A DNA stretch of 64,000 nucleotides from Pyrrhosoma nymphula (GCA_963573305.1 OY754332.1:53233559-53297558); one strand, 5' to 3'; positions 47,868-59,110 are shown, numbered from the stretch's first letter. The notes: generated from the sequence alone by a model not told the origin. Numbers and translations: made by a program.

Positions 47868-48345
47868 GTTATTCCATGGACATTATGCTTAATTATCTAA
47901 TATTAGTTAGACTAACGACGGAAGACGCATGCATGATGACTTTTGCTTCATTCAAGGCGAGCGGGCAGGAGACGCGAGCCGGCAGGAGGCGCGAAGGCCT
48001 GCTGACCGTTGCGCTGCGACGCGTCGCGACGCTGCGTGGGCGTCGCATAATTACGCGCGGCCGCGCACTCAAAATAGACATTTTGTGGCTTAACGGCTGC
48101 AGACACGTCCAAATGGACGAAATTTTGCCCTTTCGAATCGCAACTCGGCAAAATGTATGGGGAACCGCTATAAAAACGTGACTTTTTCCATTTTCAGCCC
48201 CCCTCCCCATAAATGGCCACGGCGCGAGGGTCAAGGGTTGACCTAGAGGTCCCAAATTTTTCTGGCCTTATTTTGAGTCACTTTGACAACTTTTTCCAGA
48301 AGGCCAAGTTTCTCCGCGAAAAATTGATTTTTCCGATCCGCCCTA
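47868..48345 (-). repeat. Right terminal inverted repeat of hAT-like B
   Basis: Reverse complement of 44309-44786 at more than 99% identity by eye. The second ATGTCTAA follows at 48346-48353. Confidence 0.93.
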
Positions 48346-48634
48346 ATGTCTAATCGTCGTTTGAGCCGCGATAGCGAATTTCTTTTTCACTCAATTGAGA
48401 TTTGTTTTTATTAACTTTTAATATTCCATTACTAAATTAAAATTGTTTTAGGATTTGAGATAAGTATGAACATGTCGTCACATAGCATGTAAAAGATGCC
48501 GCCCTGCACTTTATTATCCAATTAAACTGCCGTATTGCATGCCTGCAGTATAAGTTACCCTTGTCGGACAAACCTCATTAAGTTAAAAGATAACAAACTT
48601 CTCGTTGATTAAACGTTATCAGATTTTATCGAAC

Positions 48635-48648
48635 AATCCTTCTAGAAA
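48635..48648. repeat. Target site duplication of RTE-like LINE, left
   Basis: AATCCTTCTAGAAA at 48635-48648 is exactly repeated at 51274-51287, directly after the (TAAG)n tail. Confidence 0.95.
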
Positions 48649-51273
48649 TCCTGTGATAAATTTTTATGCTCCAACTGAGGAAAGTAAGGATGAAGACAAA
48701 GATACGTTTTATGTAAAGCTTGAAGAAGTAGTGACCGATATCCCACGATATGACACACTTTTATTGCTAGGTGACGCTAATGCCAAAGAAGGTAAAGAAG
48801 ATATTTGAATCAAGGTAGCAGGAAGAGAGAGCCTGCACGAAGAATCTAACGACAATGGCACTAGGCTGCTCAGCTTTTCTTGCTCATCAAATCTGTTCGT
48901 TGTAAATACAAAGTTTCCAAGGAAAAACATAAAAAAACAGACGTGGACATCTCCTGACGGTCGCACCACAAACCAGACCACATCCTGATAGACAATAGAC
49001 ATGTAAGCTCCGTGACTCAAGTAAGAAGCCTTAGAGGAGCAGAATGCGGTACAGATCATTACTTAGTGTTGATGAAAATAAGACAAAGATTAAGAATAGA
49101 GAAAAGAAACAAAAATAAAGTCGAGGACAGAATAACTTTTGAGAAAAGAAAGATTAATGAATATAAAATTGAACTTAGAAATAGATTATCAGTTTTAGCA
49201 GAAGAGAGTGAGGAAGAGGACTTGACAGTAAGACAGGAAGAAGTGGAAGAGATGTGGAAAAGTTTTAAAACTAATATTAAAGAATCAGCAAAAGAAGTGT
49301 TTAACATGAAAAAAACTCCCAGAAATCCTTGGTTCAATGAAAATTGTAGGAAGTTAGTGGAAGAGAGAAAAGAGGCAAAAATTAAAGCACTTGCTGAAAA
49401 AACACAAGCTACCAAGGAAAGATATAAACAGGTCAACAGGGAAGTGAACAAGGCACTCAGGGCAGAAAAAAGAAAGTACATAAACAATACACTTTCAAGG
49501 GCAGAGGAAGACAAAATAACACAAGGGATTTTTGTAGAAAAGTGAGTTTTTTTCAGAAAGGTTTTTAACCTAATGTAATGGGAGTGAAAGAAAAAAGTGG
49601 GGTGATAACGAGTGAACCAGCAGGAGTCTTGAGAGTCTGGAAAGAATACTTCTCTGACCTTTTAAACGGGGATGCAATTGAGGGAAATGAAAATGAAGTG
49701 ATACAACAAGTTGTAGAGCAGATGAAAACGTTTTATGTATGGAACCAACAATAGAAGAAATAAAATCTGCATTGAAGACCTTCAAAAATGGCAAAGCACC
49801 AGGTGAGGACGGAATACCGATAGAGTTAATAGCAAATGCAGGCGAGGAAGTAATCTCGTTCCTATACAGATTAATAATAAAAGTGTAGAAAACTGAAAAA
49901 ATGCCCAGAGAATGGTGTGAAGCAGTTATTGTACCGTTGCATAAGAAAGGAGATAAATTAGATTGTAAAAACTACAGAGGCATATCATTAATCAATACAA
50001 CATATAAAATACTTTCTAAACTGGTGCTAAACAGACTTAGGAAACAAGCAGAGGAGATGATAGGAGACCACCAGGCGGGATCCAGGAAAGAGAGATCAAC
50101 AACAGACCAAATGTTTATTTTGAAAGAGCTGGCCTCAAAATATTGGGAATATAATAATGATCTATTCCTTATGTTTATAGACTTCAGCAAAGCCTATGAC
50201 TCGATAAATAGGGAAAACTTTGGAAAATAATGAAGAAATGTGGATTTCCTGAAAAAGTTATTGGATTGACAAAAATGTGTGTGAGTGAGTCTAAAGGAAA
50301 AGTCAAGGTTGGAAAAGAGTACACTGATACGTTTGAAATAAGCACAGGAGTGTGACAGGGAGATGGCTTGTCACCCCTCCTCTTTAACATAGCATTGGAA
50401 GAGGCGCTAAAGAGAACCAGAAATGGTCTAGGAGGAGCCAGGATTCCAGAAAAAATTAATCTGTTGGCCTTTGCAGACGATGTAGTGATTGTGGCCGAAA
50501 ATAAAGAAGAGCTTAAAGAACTAACTACAATACTTTTAATGGAAGACAAGAAAGTGGGCCTACAAGTCAATGAAGGCAAAACCAACTACATGAAAATAAG
50601 CAGAAATGAAGAGGAAGAGGATTATTTAGAAATACTCAATTATAAGTTCAAAAAAACAAATCAGTTCAAGTATTTAGGGGTAACAATAACAAGTAACAAC
50701 AAAGAGGAGACCGAAATTCTCACCCGACTTGCGGCAGCTGAGAGAACCTCCTGGAGCCTAGTAAAACTTTTGAAGAGCAAACTCCTATCACGAAACACAA
50801 AAATTCGTATCTATAAAACAATTGTCCAACCAGTACTACTGTATGGTTCCGAAATATGGTCGCTTACAAAAAGATCACAAAAAAATTGATAACGTTTGAA
50901 AACAAAGAGTTGAGAAGAATATTCGGCCCCATTAAAGAGGGAGAGACATGGAGAATAAGGAAAAATAAAGAGTTGAAGGAACTATACAAAGGACCAGATA
51001 TTGTGGGTATAGTCAGAAGCAGACGACTAAGATGGCTAGGCCATGTCCACAGAAGTGACAGCACAATGTTAAAAATGACATGGAAAGGAAAACCGGAAGG
51101 CACCAGACCACCAGGGAGACCAAGAATGCGCTGGAGCTACGAAGTGAAGAAGGACCTCGAAAAAATGGGAGCTCAACTCGACACAACAGAGGACAGAAGG
51201 GCATGGAGGCGAGTGTTTGGCGAGGCCGAAGACCATTTAGGTTTTCAATGGCCACAGGAGTAAGTAAGTAAGT
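48649..51273 (+). mobile_element. RTE-like non-LTR retrotransposon, 5'-truncated, with 14-bp duplication
   Basis: A 2625-bp element. The 5' end is truncated inside the endonuclease (first codons PVINFYAPTEE). The 3' end is CAGGAG followed by TAAGTAAGTAAGT, a tetranucleotide tail typical of RTE-type elements with almost no 3' UTR. The perfect 14-bp duplication fixes both boundaries and implies a moderately recent insertion. The decayed pieces at 12.5, 14.5, 36, 37 and 38.4 kb belong to the same broad group. It lies 296 bp downstream of hAT-like B. Confidence 0.9.
48655..51263 (+). pseudogene. RTE-like endonuclease-reverse transcriptase, several lesions
   Basis: Endonuclease part: NFYAPTEESKDEDKDTFY, LLLGDANAKEGKEDI (48661-48808), FPRKNIKKQTWTSPDG, and after a frame change near 48980, GTDHYLVLMKIRQRL. 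A Lys/Glu-rich linker follows (49090-49545). RT part: MPREWCEAVIVPLHKKGDKLDCKNYRGISL, HQAGSRKERSTTDQMF, IDFSKAYDSINRE (49901-50215). A 1-nt frameshift at about 50217 follows, then GV-stop-QGDGLSPLLFNIALEEAL with TGA at 50353-50355 replacing an expected Arg CGA, then LLAFADDVVIVAEN (catalytic Asp pair intact), FKYLGVTITSNN, and VLLYGSEIWSLTKR. An A-run frameshift at about 50880 is followed by FENKELRRIFGP, RRLRWLGHVHR and PPGRPRMRWSY. Most lesions are single-base, so the insertion is not ancient. Confidence 0.88.
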
Positions 51274-51574
51274 AATCCTTCTAGAAAAAATAGTCTCAGT
51301 ATGATAACCTGACTGTGAGCGAGGATTAAATATCTAAGGAGCAAATTTTCTGCAGAAAGCCTAATTAGTGAGAAAGAGAAGGCATATGCTAATATTAAGT
51401 TTTAATAAATTTTGTAGTTAGAAGTTACTATGAATTGTGACTATGCTTGCACTGAATAAAAATAATCAAAAGATTCCGACATTTAATACGCTTTATAGAG
51501 GCACATATATATTCAAAGGATTCAAAATAGTCAATGCAATGTTAGAGCGAATTTTTCCGTGGTGATGGTGGTTT

Positions 51575-51744
51575 GATCTCTGCATTTTTTCGGGTTATCT
51601 TCCGCGACAGTTGGCTTGTGGGCAACCGTTTCGCTGGCTATCCTGTCAGCGTCTCCAGGTCGAAGGTCTTGAAGCGTCTAGCCAGCGAAACTATTGTCCA
51701 CAAGCCAACTGACGCGGAAGATAACCCGGAAAAATGCAAAGATC
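51575..51744. repeat. Foldback element, about 65-bp arms
   Basis: GATCTCTGCATTTTTTCGGG..ATCTTCCGCG.CAGTTGGCTTGTGG.CAA..GTTTCGCTGGCTA (51575-51641) is matched in inverted orientation by TAGCCAGCGAAAC..TTG.CCACAAGCCAACTG.CGCGGAAGAT.CCCG..AAAATGCAAAGATC (51680-51744), with a loop of about 40 nt containing GACCTTCGACCTGGAG-type sequence on the minus strand. A few mismatches occur. It is unrelated in sequence to the 35.7-kb foldback. Confidence 0.85.
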
Positions 51745-51749
51745 TAGTC

Positions 51750-54700
51750 AATGCAAATTTATAAAATGTAAGAACGCCCATGGAACTCGAAGACGTTCTC
51801 TCGAAGAGAAGATGACGTATTCAATGTCGACGTTTTGGGGAAGGTGATTTTCGAAATTGCCACATTCATTGTTCACTTCTATCATTGATGTTTTAGGAAA
51901 AAAACGGAAGTAATTGTGTTTGTAGAACCATGTCCTACAAGTATCGATACGCATCGAGACATCGCTACACTCGCCAACTCCATGAAAATCAATCTCTATG
52001 CGCAAAGCCGCCTTTGGGATAAGTTAGCTCTGCAATCCATTTCTTCATTTTTTGTCTAAGATGTGCTCATATTTTTGAGTTTAATAAATTTATTTTTCTC
52101 ATTTATGGTACTTTTTTCTGGTGTATTTCCCTTCTTATACTGTCTTTAACATATGTATGCTTTAAGAGATTATACAATTGTACTTAGTGCTGTAGTAGTG
52201 TTTTCCATGGGCTTCCTAGTTTAAGATTTCCGCGCAGAATATATTAGTTACCCGTCCTCTGAATTCGTTAATTTTGATCCTCATTACTCAATTCCAGCAA
52301 CATGTGACGATTACATCCAGCACACTATTTTTCTCCATCGCTGACATCCACCATGTAATACATCGCAAAACAAAAATTATGTTCTACTTGCTTCGTGCCA
52401 CCGTTGGTGATACTATTTTCCAAATGAGCAACCTTATCTATCATTCCTTTCCTCTGGCTACCAGGTTTCGCATTTGAATTACATCCTATTTCTTAATTCA
52501 CGTTTTTTTCGGCCATTGACTAAGGTAACATGCGAGCTCCTCCAAAGCAGTCTATTTCCCGCACGCGCATTGAAGTCGCTCTTTCATAATCAGTCGGCTA
52601 GACTAAATGAATTTGTGCTTTGCATATCCCACAATGCTTTATTTACGACCATGGTTTCGACAACCATAGTCATTATCGAAGTACAAATTCGTTTATTCTC
52701 GTGTACCAATTCCATAAAGTTACGGCAGAAACCTTCACTTATTTCAGTCGACTAACGCTATTTATTACCTTATATATTTACTCATTCCTTCATATTTCAA
52801 ACTTTGTAAATTACGGGTGTATGCACATTCCTTCACCAGGTTCATTTCAATATCAACCATAGTTTTTTATAACCTTGAAATAATGGGTCACCTCCAAAAC
52901 TATTGAATTATTGTTACTGGGATCGTAAGTACTTTCTTAAAGCCGAAATTTTAAAATACTCTTTCCTAATCTGCAAATGGAATGGATGTCTTCTAATACT
53001 ATCCTCTCAGTGATTAAGGGCTAAAAAGACTCTCGTTTGATGTCATGTTTCCTAAAAGCAAATTGTTCTTCTTGCAGAGATTTCTCTGTTTTTCGTTCGA
53101 TTTCTAAAATAGATGATTCGGATCAAGATATTTATCACTCGCCCTAAAGCCAATGATAATATTTTTCACTCTCATTTGTTCTTTTTGTGGAGATTAGCGT
53201 CATTAGGTCTTTATGAAAGTCCATTCACCTTTTCCCGAGATATTATTTCCAGAAAATAATTTAAGTAGTTTTGCTAACGCATTTTCATCGGGCGATGTAA
53301 TTAATCCCATATTAGTATAACTAATTCCTGATATTTGTTCTTAGACAAGGTGTTAATTACAGAACAGTTGCAAGTTCTTAGTCATCATCTTTTATCGCCT
53401 CCTTTAACTACGCATTATCTTTTAATGGTACATGATACTCGAATGGAATGAGGACAGAGTCTGCATTTTGTTTTTGAGTTGATGTTTACATCACTTTATA
53501 GACTAAACTGACGTGTCTCATTCTCCTGTAAGCTTTAGGGCCAAATGGTTAACGGGAACGAAAATATGTGACAAGAGTATTCTCGAATTTTTACCAATTT
53601 ACCAACCAATAGGTATGGGTGATGCACGCGTACAATATGTATGCTATTTACTGAAGATGCTAAACAGAAATTCCTTTCCATGAATATATGGAAATTTCAC
53701 CATTACCCCATAGAGAGGCAAATGATCACCCCCCGCCCCCCCGGCAGCGACGAAGTGACCGGGGCAGTTTCGAAAAAACATGGATGGTAAAATGAAAACT
53801 GCACAAATCTGCAAGAATTTTCTTCTGAAAACTGTTATATAGACTTTACCCTACCACACAGTATAGATAACTCCGTGTCGGCAGTTGTCGATGAAAATGA
53901 TACCTGCAATTTAAACTTAAATTTTACGTAAAAACAGCACTTTCTAAATAAAAAAAACTAAATACGTTAAAATAAACGTTAAACAAAACGAAACTAAACT
54001 CATTTTATACGTAAAGGTAGTTTCATTTTGAGTAAAATTTAAAAAATCCAAGATATTGTATAGAAAATTTTCCATGAAGATATGAACATTCATGTTTTTG
54101 ACGTGAAAGTTACAATAGCCAAAATCACACTGGCATGCTATACTTTGACAGGTCGTACACATCCTGACGTATTATATGCTCCGTTTAGTATACTATCTTG
54201 AAGAGCACATAATCAATAATATTTATCATCTATTTTCAGCCACCTTGCGCGAACTTCATTTTTCGACTTATGGCCATCGTTTTTGGATTTGGTCCCACTG
54301 TATGACGGTACCCTAATTTTTCGTATTTTTGCAAACGAAAGTTCATGCCGGAAGAGAAAACAGACGATAATCAGAAGTGATATTAAAAATCTAAACTTAA
54401 CTATAAAACGTAAATGAAAATGCACGAAGGACCAAGTACAGTGTGCTCAAAAAGGCACGCCACCATGTTAGCATTCATTTTGACGCCACTTGGCCGTGAA
54501 AACTGCACCGTATCACTTAAAATATCAAACTCCTACATGCTGTACTAGGGCATACGCTATATAAGTAACTATTTTTTATTTACTAATAGGCTTTTCCTAC
54601 TCCAATCTCGGAAATATTTAAGTTCAATAAACGAAAAAAATCAGCATGGAAAGTTATAATTTTGTTGTTCGTATCAATCGACGGACACGTTATTCTATAA

Positions 54701-55300
54701 AGTAACCAGAATATGAAATAAATGACATGAATAAACAGCCATTTCACGGGGGAACCACCTTATGTTCTAGTAGTTAATTAGTGAACACTTTTAGTGGGTC
54801 TGTATTTTGGCATAATTAGCACACATCCCCGTCAAAACTCTTCCAACATAACTTTCTTGACAGTAATCTAATATTGGCATATTATTAGAATTGGCCATTA
54901 CGTAACCATAGTTCTCGTTTTGTTACGCCATTATCTAAACGTCCAGCAAAATTACTTGCCTTTCACACAAGTATGAAAGTCTAGGCAGTTCCGATGTTAA
55001 GAATAGAAACAATCAAAAGATGCGAAACTGCCAAATTACGTCCAAAATATGGCAAACCTTATTTAAGACGTAGTGTGCCTGTAAAGTTTTGCTATTTTCT
55101 CTGACATACGAAACGTTCCATGCATTTTAAATTACACCCAACAGAGTAAAAAGGAAGCTATCCTTTAACTTAAAGCGTTAATGCATAGGAAATAAATAGC
55201 TGGTTCACATCCTTATAATGAAATAGTTTAGCCATCGCACAAAATTTTACGGAGAATAATCTCCGAATGCATGCGCTACACATTTTCTCGAATTGGTCAA
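51750..55300. other. No recognised feature
   Basis: About 3.5 kb of AT-rich DNA. Short frames only (93 codons at most), no transposon motif recognised, and a C-rich run at about 53731-53745. Host intron or intergenic sequence is possible. Confidence 0.4.
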
Positions 55301-55435
55301 CCGAATAGGGCACGTAACTATTCATCCAAGCACGCCCGGTGAAGTGAGCGCGGGAGCAGGAGAAAACGCCGGCGCGCCAAAGTGAAGCGAGTCGAGAGGA
55401 AGAAATGGAAATCCATCTCTCTTTTTCCTCATTTG

Positions 55436-56400
55436 GAGGACTCCGATCGGAGGTATGGCGCGCGGGGAGATGTCAAAATGAGGGCCGGCCGGCCATCCTT
55501 GCGCCGATCGCGCCGATCCCGGAATCGCTTGCGCGCCCTGGAATTAGCGTGCGGGAGCATTCGACTCGCCGTAGAGGCGCCGGGGAGGAGGGAGGCAGAC
55601 GGGACGGCGGTAAAAGGTTCTCCGTAGGGCGGAATTGGGCACGCGAAGAACCATTTTGGTCACATCGGCGAGTGGAAATGAGGAGCGAAATAAAAAGAGC
55701 TGAGAAGGCGAGGGAGCTGGTAAACGGAACGGTAAAGGGTTCGTTGCGGGAGGAATTGTGCGCGCCAAAAACAAAACCGCACTCTCTTTCTTAAATATGA
55801 GGACTCCGATCGGAAGAGTGCGCGGGGAGACGGAAATGAGTGCTGGCCGGCCCTTCTTGCGTCGATCGCACCCGCCCATGGAATCGCTTGCGCGCAACGG
55901 AATTAGCGTGCGGGAGCATTCGACTCACCATAGAGCCCCCGGGGGTCCAGAGAGGAGGGCGGTAAACGGAACGGCGACATAAGGTACCTACCTCTCAGGC
56001 GGAATTGGGAACGCCAAAAACCCTTTTTGTTACAGCGGTGCAGGTTAATTGGTACAAAATAAAAAGTGTGGAGAAAGAGAGAAGTAAAAGGAATTGTTCG
56101 GTAAAGGGTTCTTCGCGAGAGAAATTGGGCTCACCAAAAAATAAATTCCACTTTCCTAATTGACTCCGATCGGGGTAGTAGCGCACACGTGGAAAGACCC
56201 GTTCGGCCCTTCTTGCGTCGCCCCTGGAATAACTTGCGCGCCGTGGAATTAGCGGGCGGGAGTATTCGACTTGCTGCAGAGCCCCCAGGGGTCCGGGTAA
56301 GAGGGCGGTACACGGAACAACGGTGAAATGTTCTTCGTGGGCGGTACTGAGGACGCTAAAATCCCTAACGTTCACATCGGTGAAGGTAAACAGGGGCGCG
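55436..56400 (+). repeat. GC-rich tandem repeat, about 360-bp unit, three units
   Basis: Units start at about 55436, 55799 and 56160 with GA(GGA)CTCCGATCGG, spacings 363 and 360 bp. Shared order per unit: GGAATCGCTTGCGCGC, GGAATTAGCG.GCGGGAG.ATTCGACT, GAG.CGCC/CCCC.GGGG, GGCGGTAAA/ACGGAAC, (A/G)GGCGGAATTGGG.ACGC, CACATCGG, AATAAAAAG and a second GTAAAGGGTTC..GGGAGAATTG.GC. The unit therefore has an internal half-repeat. Units are diverged. Open frames across it are compositional. Confidence 0.8.
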
Positions 56401-56589
56401 ATCACGGTTCTCCATTACGCGTGTGCTCGCGTTATCGTCATTTTTTACTTGCGCTCATGAGAGTGAAAACGTAGTCGTTATCCTTCAAACCTTGTCAGGT
56501 GCTACAAATCACAAATTTTAATTGATGGAGCGCTTTCTTAGGAGAGTAAATGTGAGCATTCCCCTTCTAGAGCGACTTGCGTTTTTGAT

Positions 56590-56770
56590 TACGATAACGG
56601 CAACACGAAAGAAGGAAAGAGCGAAATAAAATGGGCTGAGGAGAGGGCGTTGGTAAACGGAACGGTGAAGGGGTCGTCACGGGCGGAATTGGGAACGCCA
56701 AAAAAAACCCTTACGGTCACATCGGAGTAAATAGAAGCGAAATAAAAAGGGCGGAGGAGGCGATCCTCTT
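56590..56770 (+). repeat. Detached partial unit of the 360-bp repeat
   Basis: GAGCGAAATAAAATGGGCTGAGGAG, GGTAAACGGAACGGTGAAGGG, GGGCGGAATTGGGAACGCCAAAAA and GGTCACATCGGAGTAAATAG match the second half of the tandem units. About 190 bp of unrelated sequence (with CGTTATC palindromic motifs) separates it from unit three. Confidence 0.65.
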
Positions 56771-56779
56771 GCACGCACC

Positions 56780-57960
56780 GTTGAAATGAAATCGGTGCCA
56801 CGGACGGGGACGGGGAGTGTCTTCCCGATGTGTGACGGGGAGTGTGGCAGGGGGTGAGGAGGGGGCGGAGGCGAGGAGGAGAACACACCCCGCTTGCTGC
56901 GTGGAAGGATTGCAGTTGATGAGAGGGGCGAGGGCAGGGTAGGAGGGAAAGAAGAGGAGGCAGCAGAAGAAGAAGACGAAGAAGAAGAAGAAGACAGGGT
57001 GGGGGGGGCCGAGCCGCTGCCATTTTCAATCCCTTTAGCAGCAGCGGCCGCCACACCGCGGCGCTGCCTCCGCCGTCTCAGAACCATCCACCCCCTCCCC
57101 TCCCTACACGTCCCCCTCAGCCACCCCCCCGCCCACCCCCAAGCTCGCTCGCCCAACTTACTTTATCTCTCCGTGTGTTTTTCCTCACGCCGAATTCTCC
57201 CCAGCACTCGTTGTGCCTCGAGGCTCCCAAGGAAAAGCGTTAATGAGGGGAGGGGGCGAGAGCAGTAAGGGAGGGGAGAGAGAGGCGGGGGACGAGGGGG
57301 TGGAGGGGGGCAGAGTTAAGGGGGCGGGGGCAGGTCGAAGGGAGAGAGGCAGTCTTAAAAAACCGCGGAAGTGGGAGGGGGAAGGGGGGTGAGGGCATTA
57401 CAAGGGGAAGGGTATCGATCTGGGAGGGGGGAGGGGGAGCAGGGACCCGCGAGGGGGTGAGGAGCAGGGGGGAGGGTTTTGGAAAAGGTAATGGCAGAGG
57501 GGTGAGAGAGCGGAGGGGCAAATGAAGAAAAAATGATTGGGTGCACGGGAGGAGAACTGAGATGGGGGGGAAGGGAACGGGGTGGAGGAGTGAGGGAAAG
57601 AAGGCACAGTGGGAAAGCAGCACGTGTGTACGGACTGAGGGTGGGGGGGGAAGGCTGAGGAGGGAAAGGGGGGTTGGGTAAGGGTCGGAAGGAAAGGATT
57701 GTAATGGCATAAGAAAAGTTTCGTGGGGGGAGGCTAAGAAAGAGGACCCCTCGGAAGGGATATGGGAGGCTTCCAAGGGTGTGAGCGATGGAGGAGGGGG
57801 AGGAGGCGGATGCTCCGAGTGCTCGGCCCAGGGTTCAAGACCCGGGAAATGCCTCCACACAAGCGCCGATCTTCTTCTCCCCCACCCCCAGGAATCGCAC
57901 ATAAATTAAGCCGGGATGCATTGAGAACGCGATCAAGGGAGTGAATTTAAAGTGGCCCCC
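56780..57960. promoter_or_regulatory. CpG island with G-rich strand and (GAA)n tract
   Basis: CpG-rich throughout. A (GAA/GAC)n purine tract lies at 56955-56998. The G-rich strand at 57240-57790 is about 550 bp of G/A-dominated plus strand with many runs of four or more G, able to form G-quadruplex. On the minus strand an ATG in good context (GAAAATGGC) at 57023-57021 opens MAAARPPPPC followed by a Leu-rich stretch, resembling a signal peptide but partly encoded by the CTT repeat. Other long frames (up to 220 codons, Pro/Leu/Ser-rich) are compositional. A promoter island is plausible. Confidence 0.5.
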
Positions 57961-58029
57961 TCAACGACTCCCGAGTACAATCGGAGCAAGGGAGATAGCG
58001 CCGCGGGAGAAAAACTATATCTCCGGCAA

Positions 58030-58540
58030 CAGGAGAACCGGTTGGCTTGTTTGGTTATTTGGAGAGGCGATCGACTACCGTGGTCATTTGCGCCACTAAG
58101 GGAAAGAGGTGGATAGATTGGGGAGATAAGGGCTATTTTGCGAGTGGAATAAGGGCGGAGAGAAACCCGGCGTCCGTATTACCCTACTCTAAACGAAAGA
58201 CTCCAAAGGATGACAAGTTTTACGTCCCATCTTATGGACTAATTACTGCACTTTGTCTTTTCTGAAAATGGGGCTTTGCCGCTTAATCCCCGGCAGCGAT
58301 TTACTCTGTTCTTTTTAATGAAGTTTAACGGAATAACTTAGTTAACTGTCAGAATGACAAGAGAATTCAACCAAGTCATGCCTGAAACCACGGATTCACT
58401 GTACTGGGAGTGCTCCCTGCATAGAACCTAACCAGGGATCGGTATCAAACTGAAAAATCGCTGTCGCAGGCGGAACTCAAACTCTAGTCCTAGGGATGGG
58501 AAGCCAGAACTGAATCCACAAAATCAACCCTCTTCCCCAC
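58030..58540 (-). repeat. tRNA-derived SINE-like element, longest copy
   Basis: The minus-strand head (58530-58461) holds GTGGATTCAGTTCTGGCTTCCCATCC and AGAGTTTGAGTTCCGCCTGCGACAGCG (B-box-like). Body landmarks in plus orientation from low to high coordinate: TTGGTTATTTGGAGAGGCGA, GTGGTCATTTGCGCCACTAAGG, GTGGATAGATTGGGGAGATAAGGG, GGAGAGAAACCCGGCGTC, CTACTCTAAACGAAAGACTCCAAAGG, ACGTCCCATC. The length of about 500 bp is long for a SINE; a composite is possible. Related copies lie at 35.0-35.35 and 42.1-42.4 kb. Confidence 0.6.
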
Positions 58541-58659
58541 ACGGTCTCTCGAATCTTAATTCTAAGCATAAGCAGAATGTTGGCAGGACCACGGGTGTAA
58601 GCGCAACCTTATAACTTAGCTATACGTGTAGTTCCAAGCGGTTAGTTTCATGTAACAAG

Positions 58660-59110
58660 GGTGTCGTACCACGTGGTACAAACGGAAACGCATCTCGCGG
58701 AGAACGCTGTCGTTCCCTCGCGTCACGCCGTCAAGTCACGCTTGACTAGCTCTTCGTGTTCCACCTTCCACGTCTTCGCGTGCCCTCATGGCGAAGCAGC
58801 CCGGCTCTGCTGCGATCTGCCGCCGCCCGCACTCGGCCCATTCAAACGTCGAATGCGAGAGAGGTGACTGTGAGATTAGACCGTGGAAACGGATCTTCCG
58901 GAAAAGGAAAAAAGCCCTCCTTTTTCCCGGAGTCACATCTACCCAACTGCAGGTCTATTTCACTTCGCCATCAAATGAAACCCATGATGAGTGAGTGCAG
59001 GAGGCGGCCGTTTTGTGAGCGCTGACGCCGTTACGGCTCTCGCTAAATCTTGCTGGCAGACGGATGCGCAGAACCCTGGAGGGTGGTCTCGGAGGGAGTT
59101 AATTCTAGTG
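58660..59110. promoter_or_regulatory. GC-elevated patch, no gene recognised
   Basis: CpG-richer than its surroundings (for example GCGTCACGCCGTCAAGTCACGC near 58720). Frames of up to 89 codons on both strands show no motif. It might be a small island or an old repeat. Confidence 0.3.

Larger units (their letters stand above)
44309..48345 (-). mobile_element. hAT-like DNA transposon B, 478-bp near-identical inverted ends
   Basis: A 4037-bp element beginning TAGGGCGGATCGG and ending CCGATCCGCCCTA, with a perfect 8-bp duplication. The inverted repeats (44309-44786 and 47868-48345) differ at only about three positions I could find. hAT ends follow the pattern (C/T)A.NG with 8-bp duplications, but hAT inverted repeats are usually tens of bp. 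The transposase on the minus strand is decayed, so the near-perfect ends contrast with a broken gene. The ends include a CpG-dense patch (44580-44700). Confidence 0.9.

Noticed and set aside
48709..49514. Minus-strand Ser/Leu/Phe-rich frames over the RTE-like LINE
   Set aside because: Antisense of the Lys/Glu-rich linker; composition mirrors the sense strand.
55382..56405. Frames of 81-136 codons repeated across the 360-bp units
   Set aside because: They recur because the DNA repeats; frames are not conserved between units and stops vary.
57240..57902. Open frame of 220 codons (-), Pro/Leu/Ser-rich
   Set aside because: It is the complement of the G-rich tract; low complexity, no domain, no good start context.
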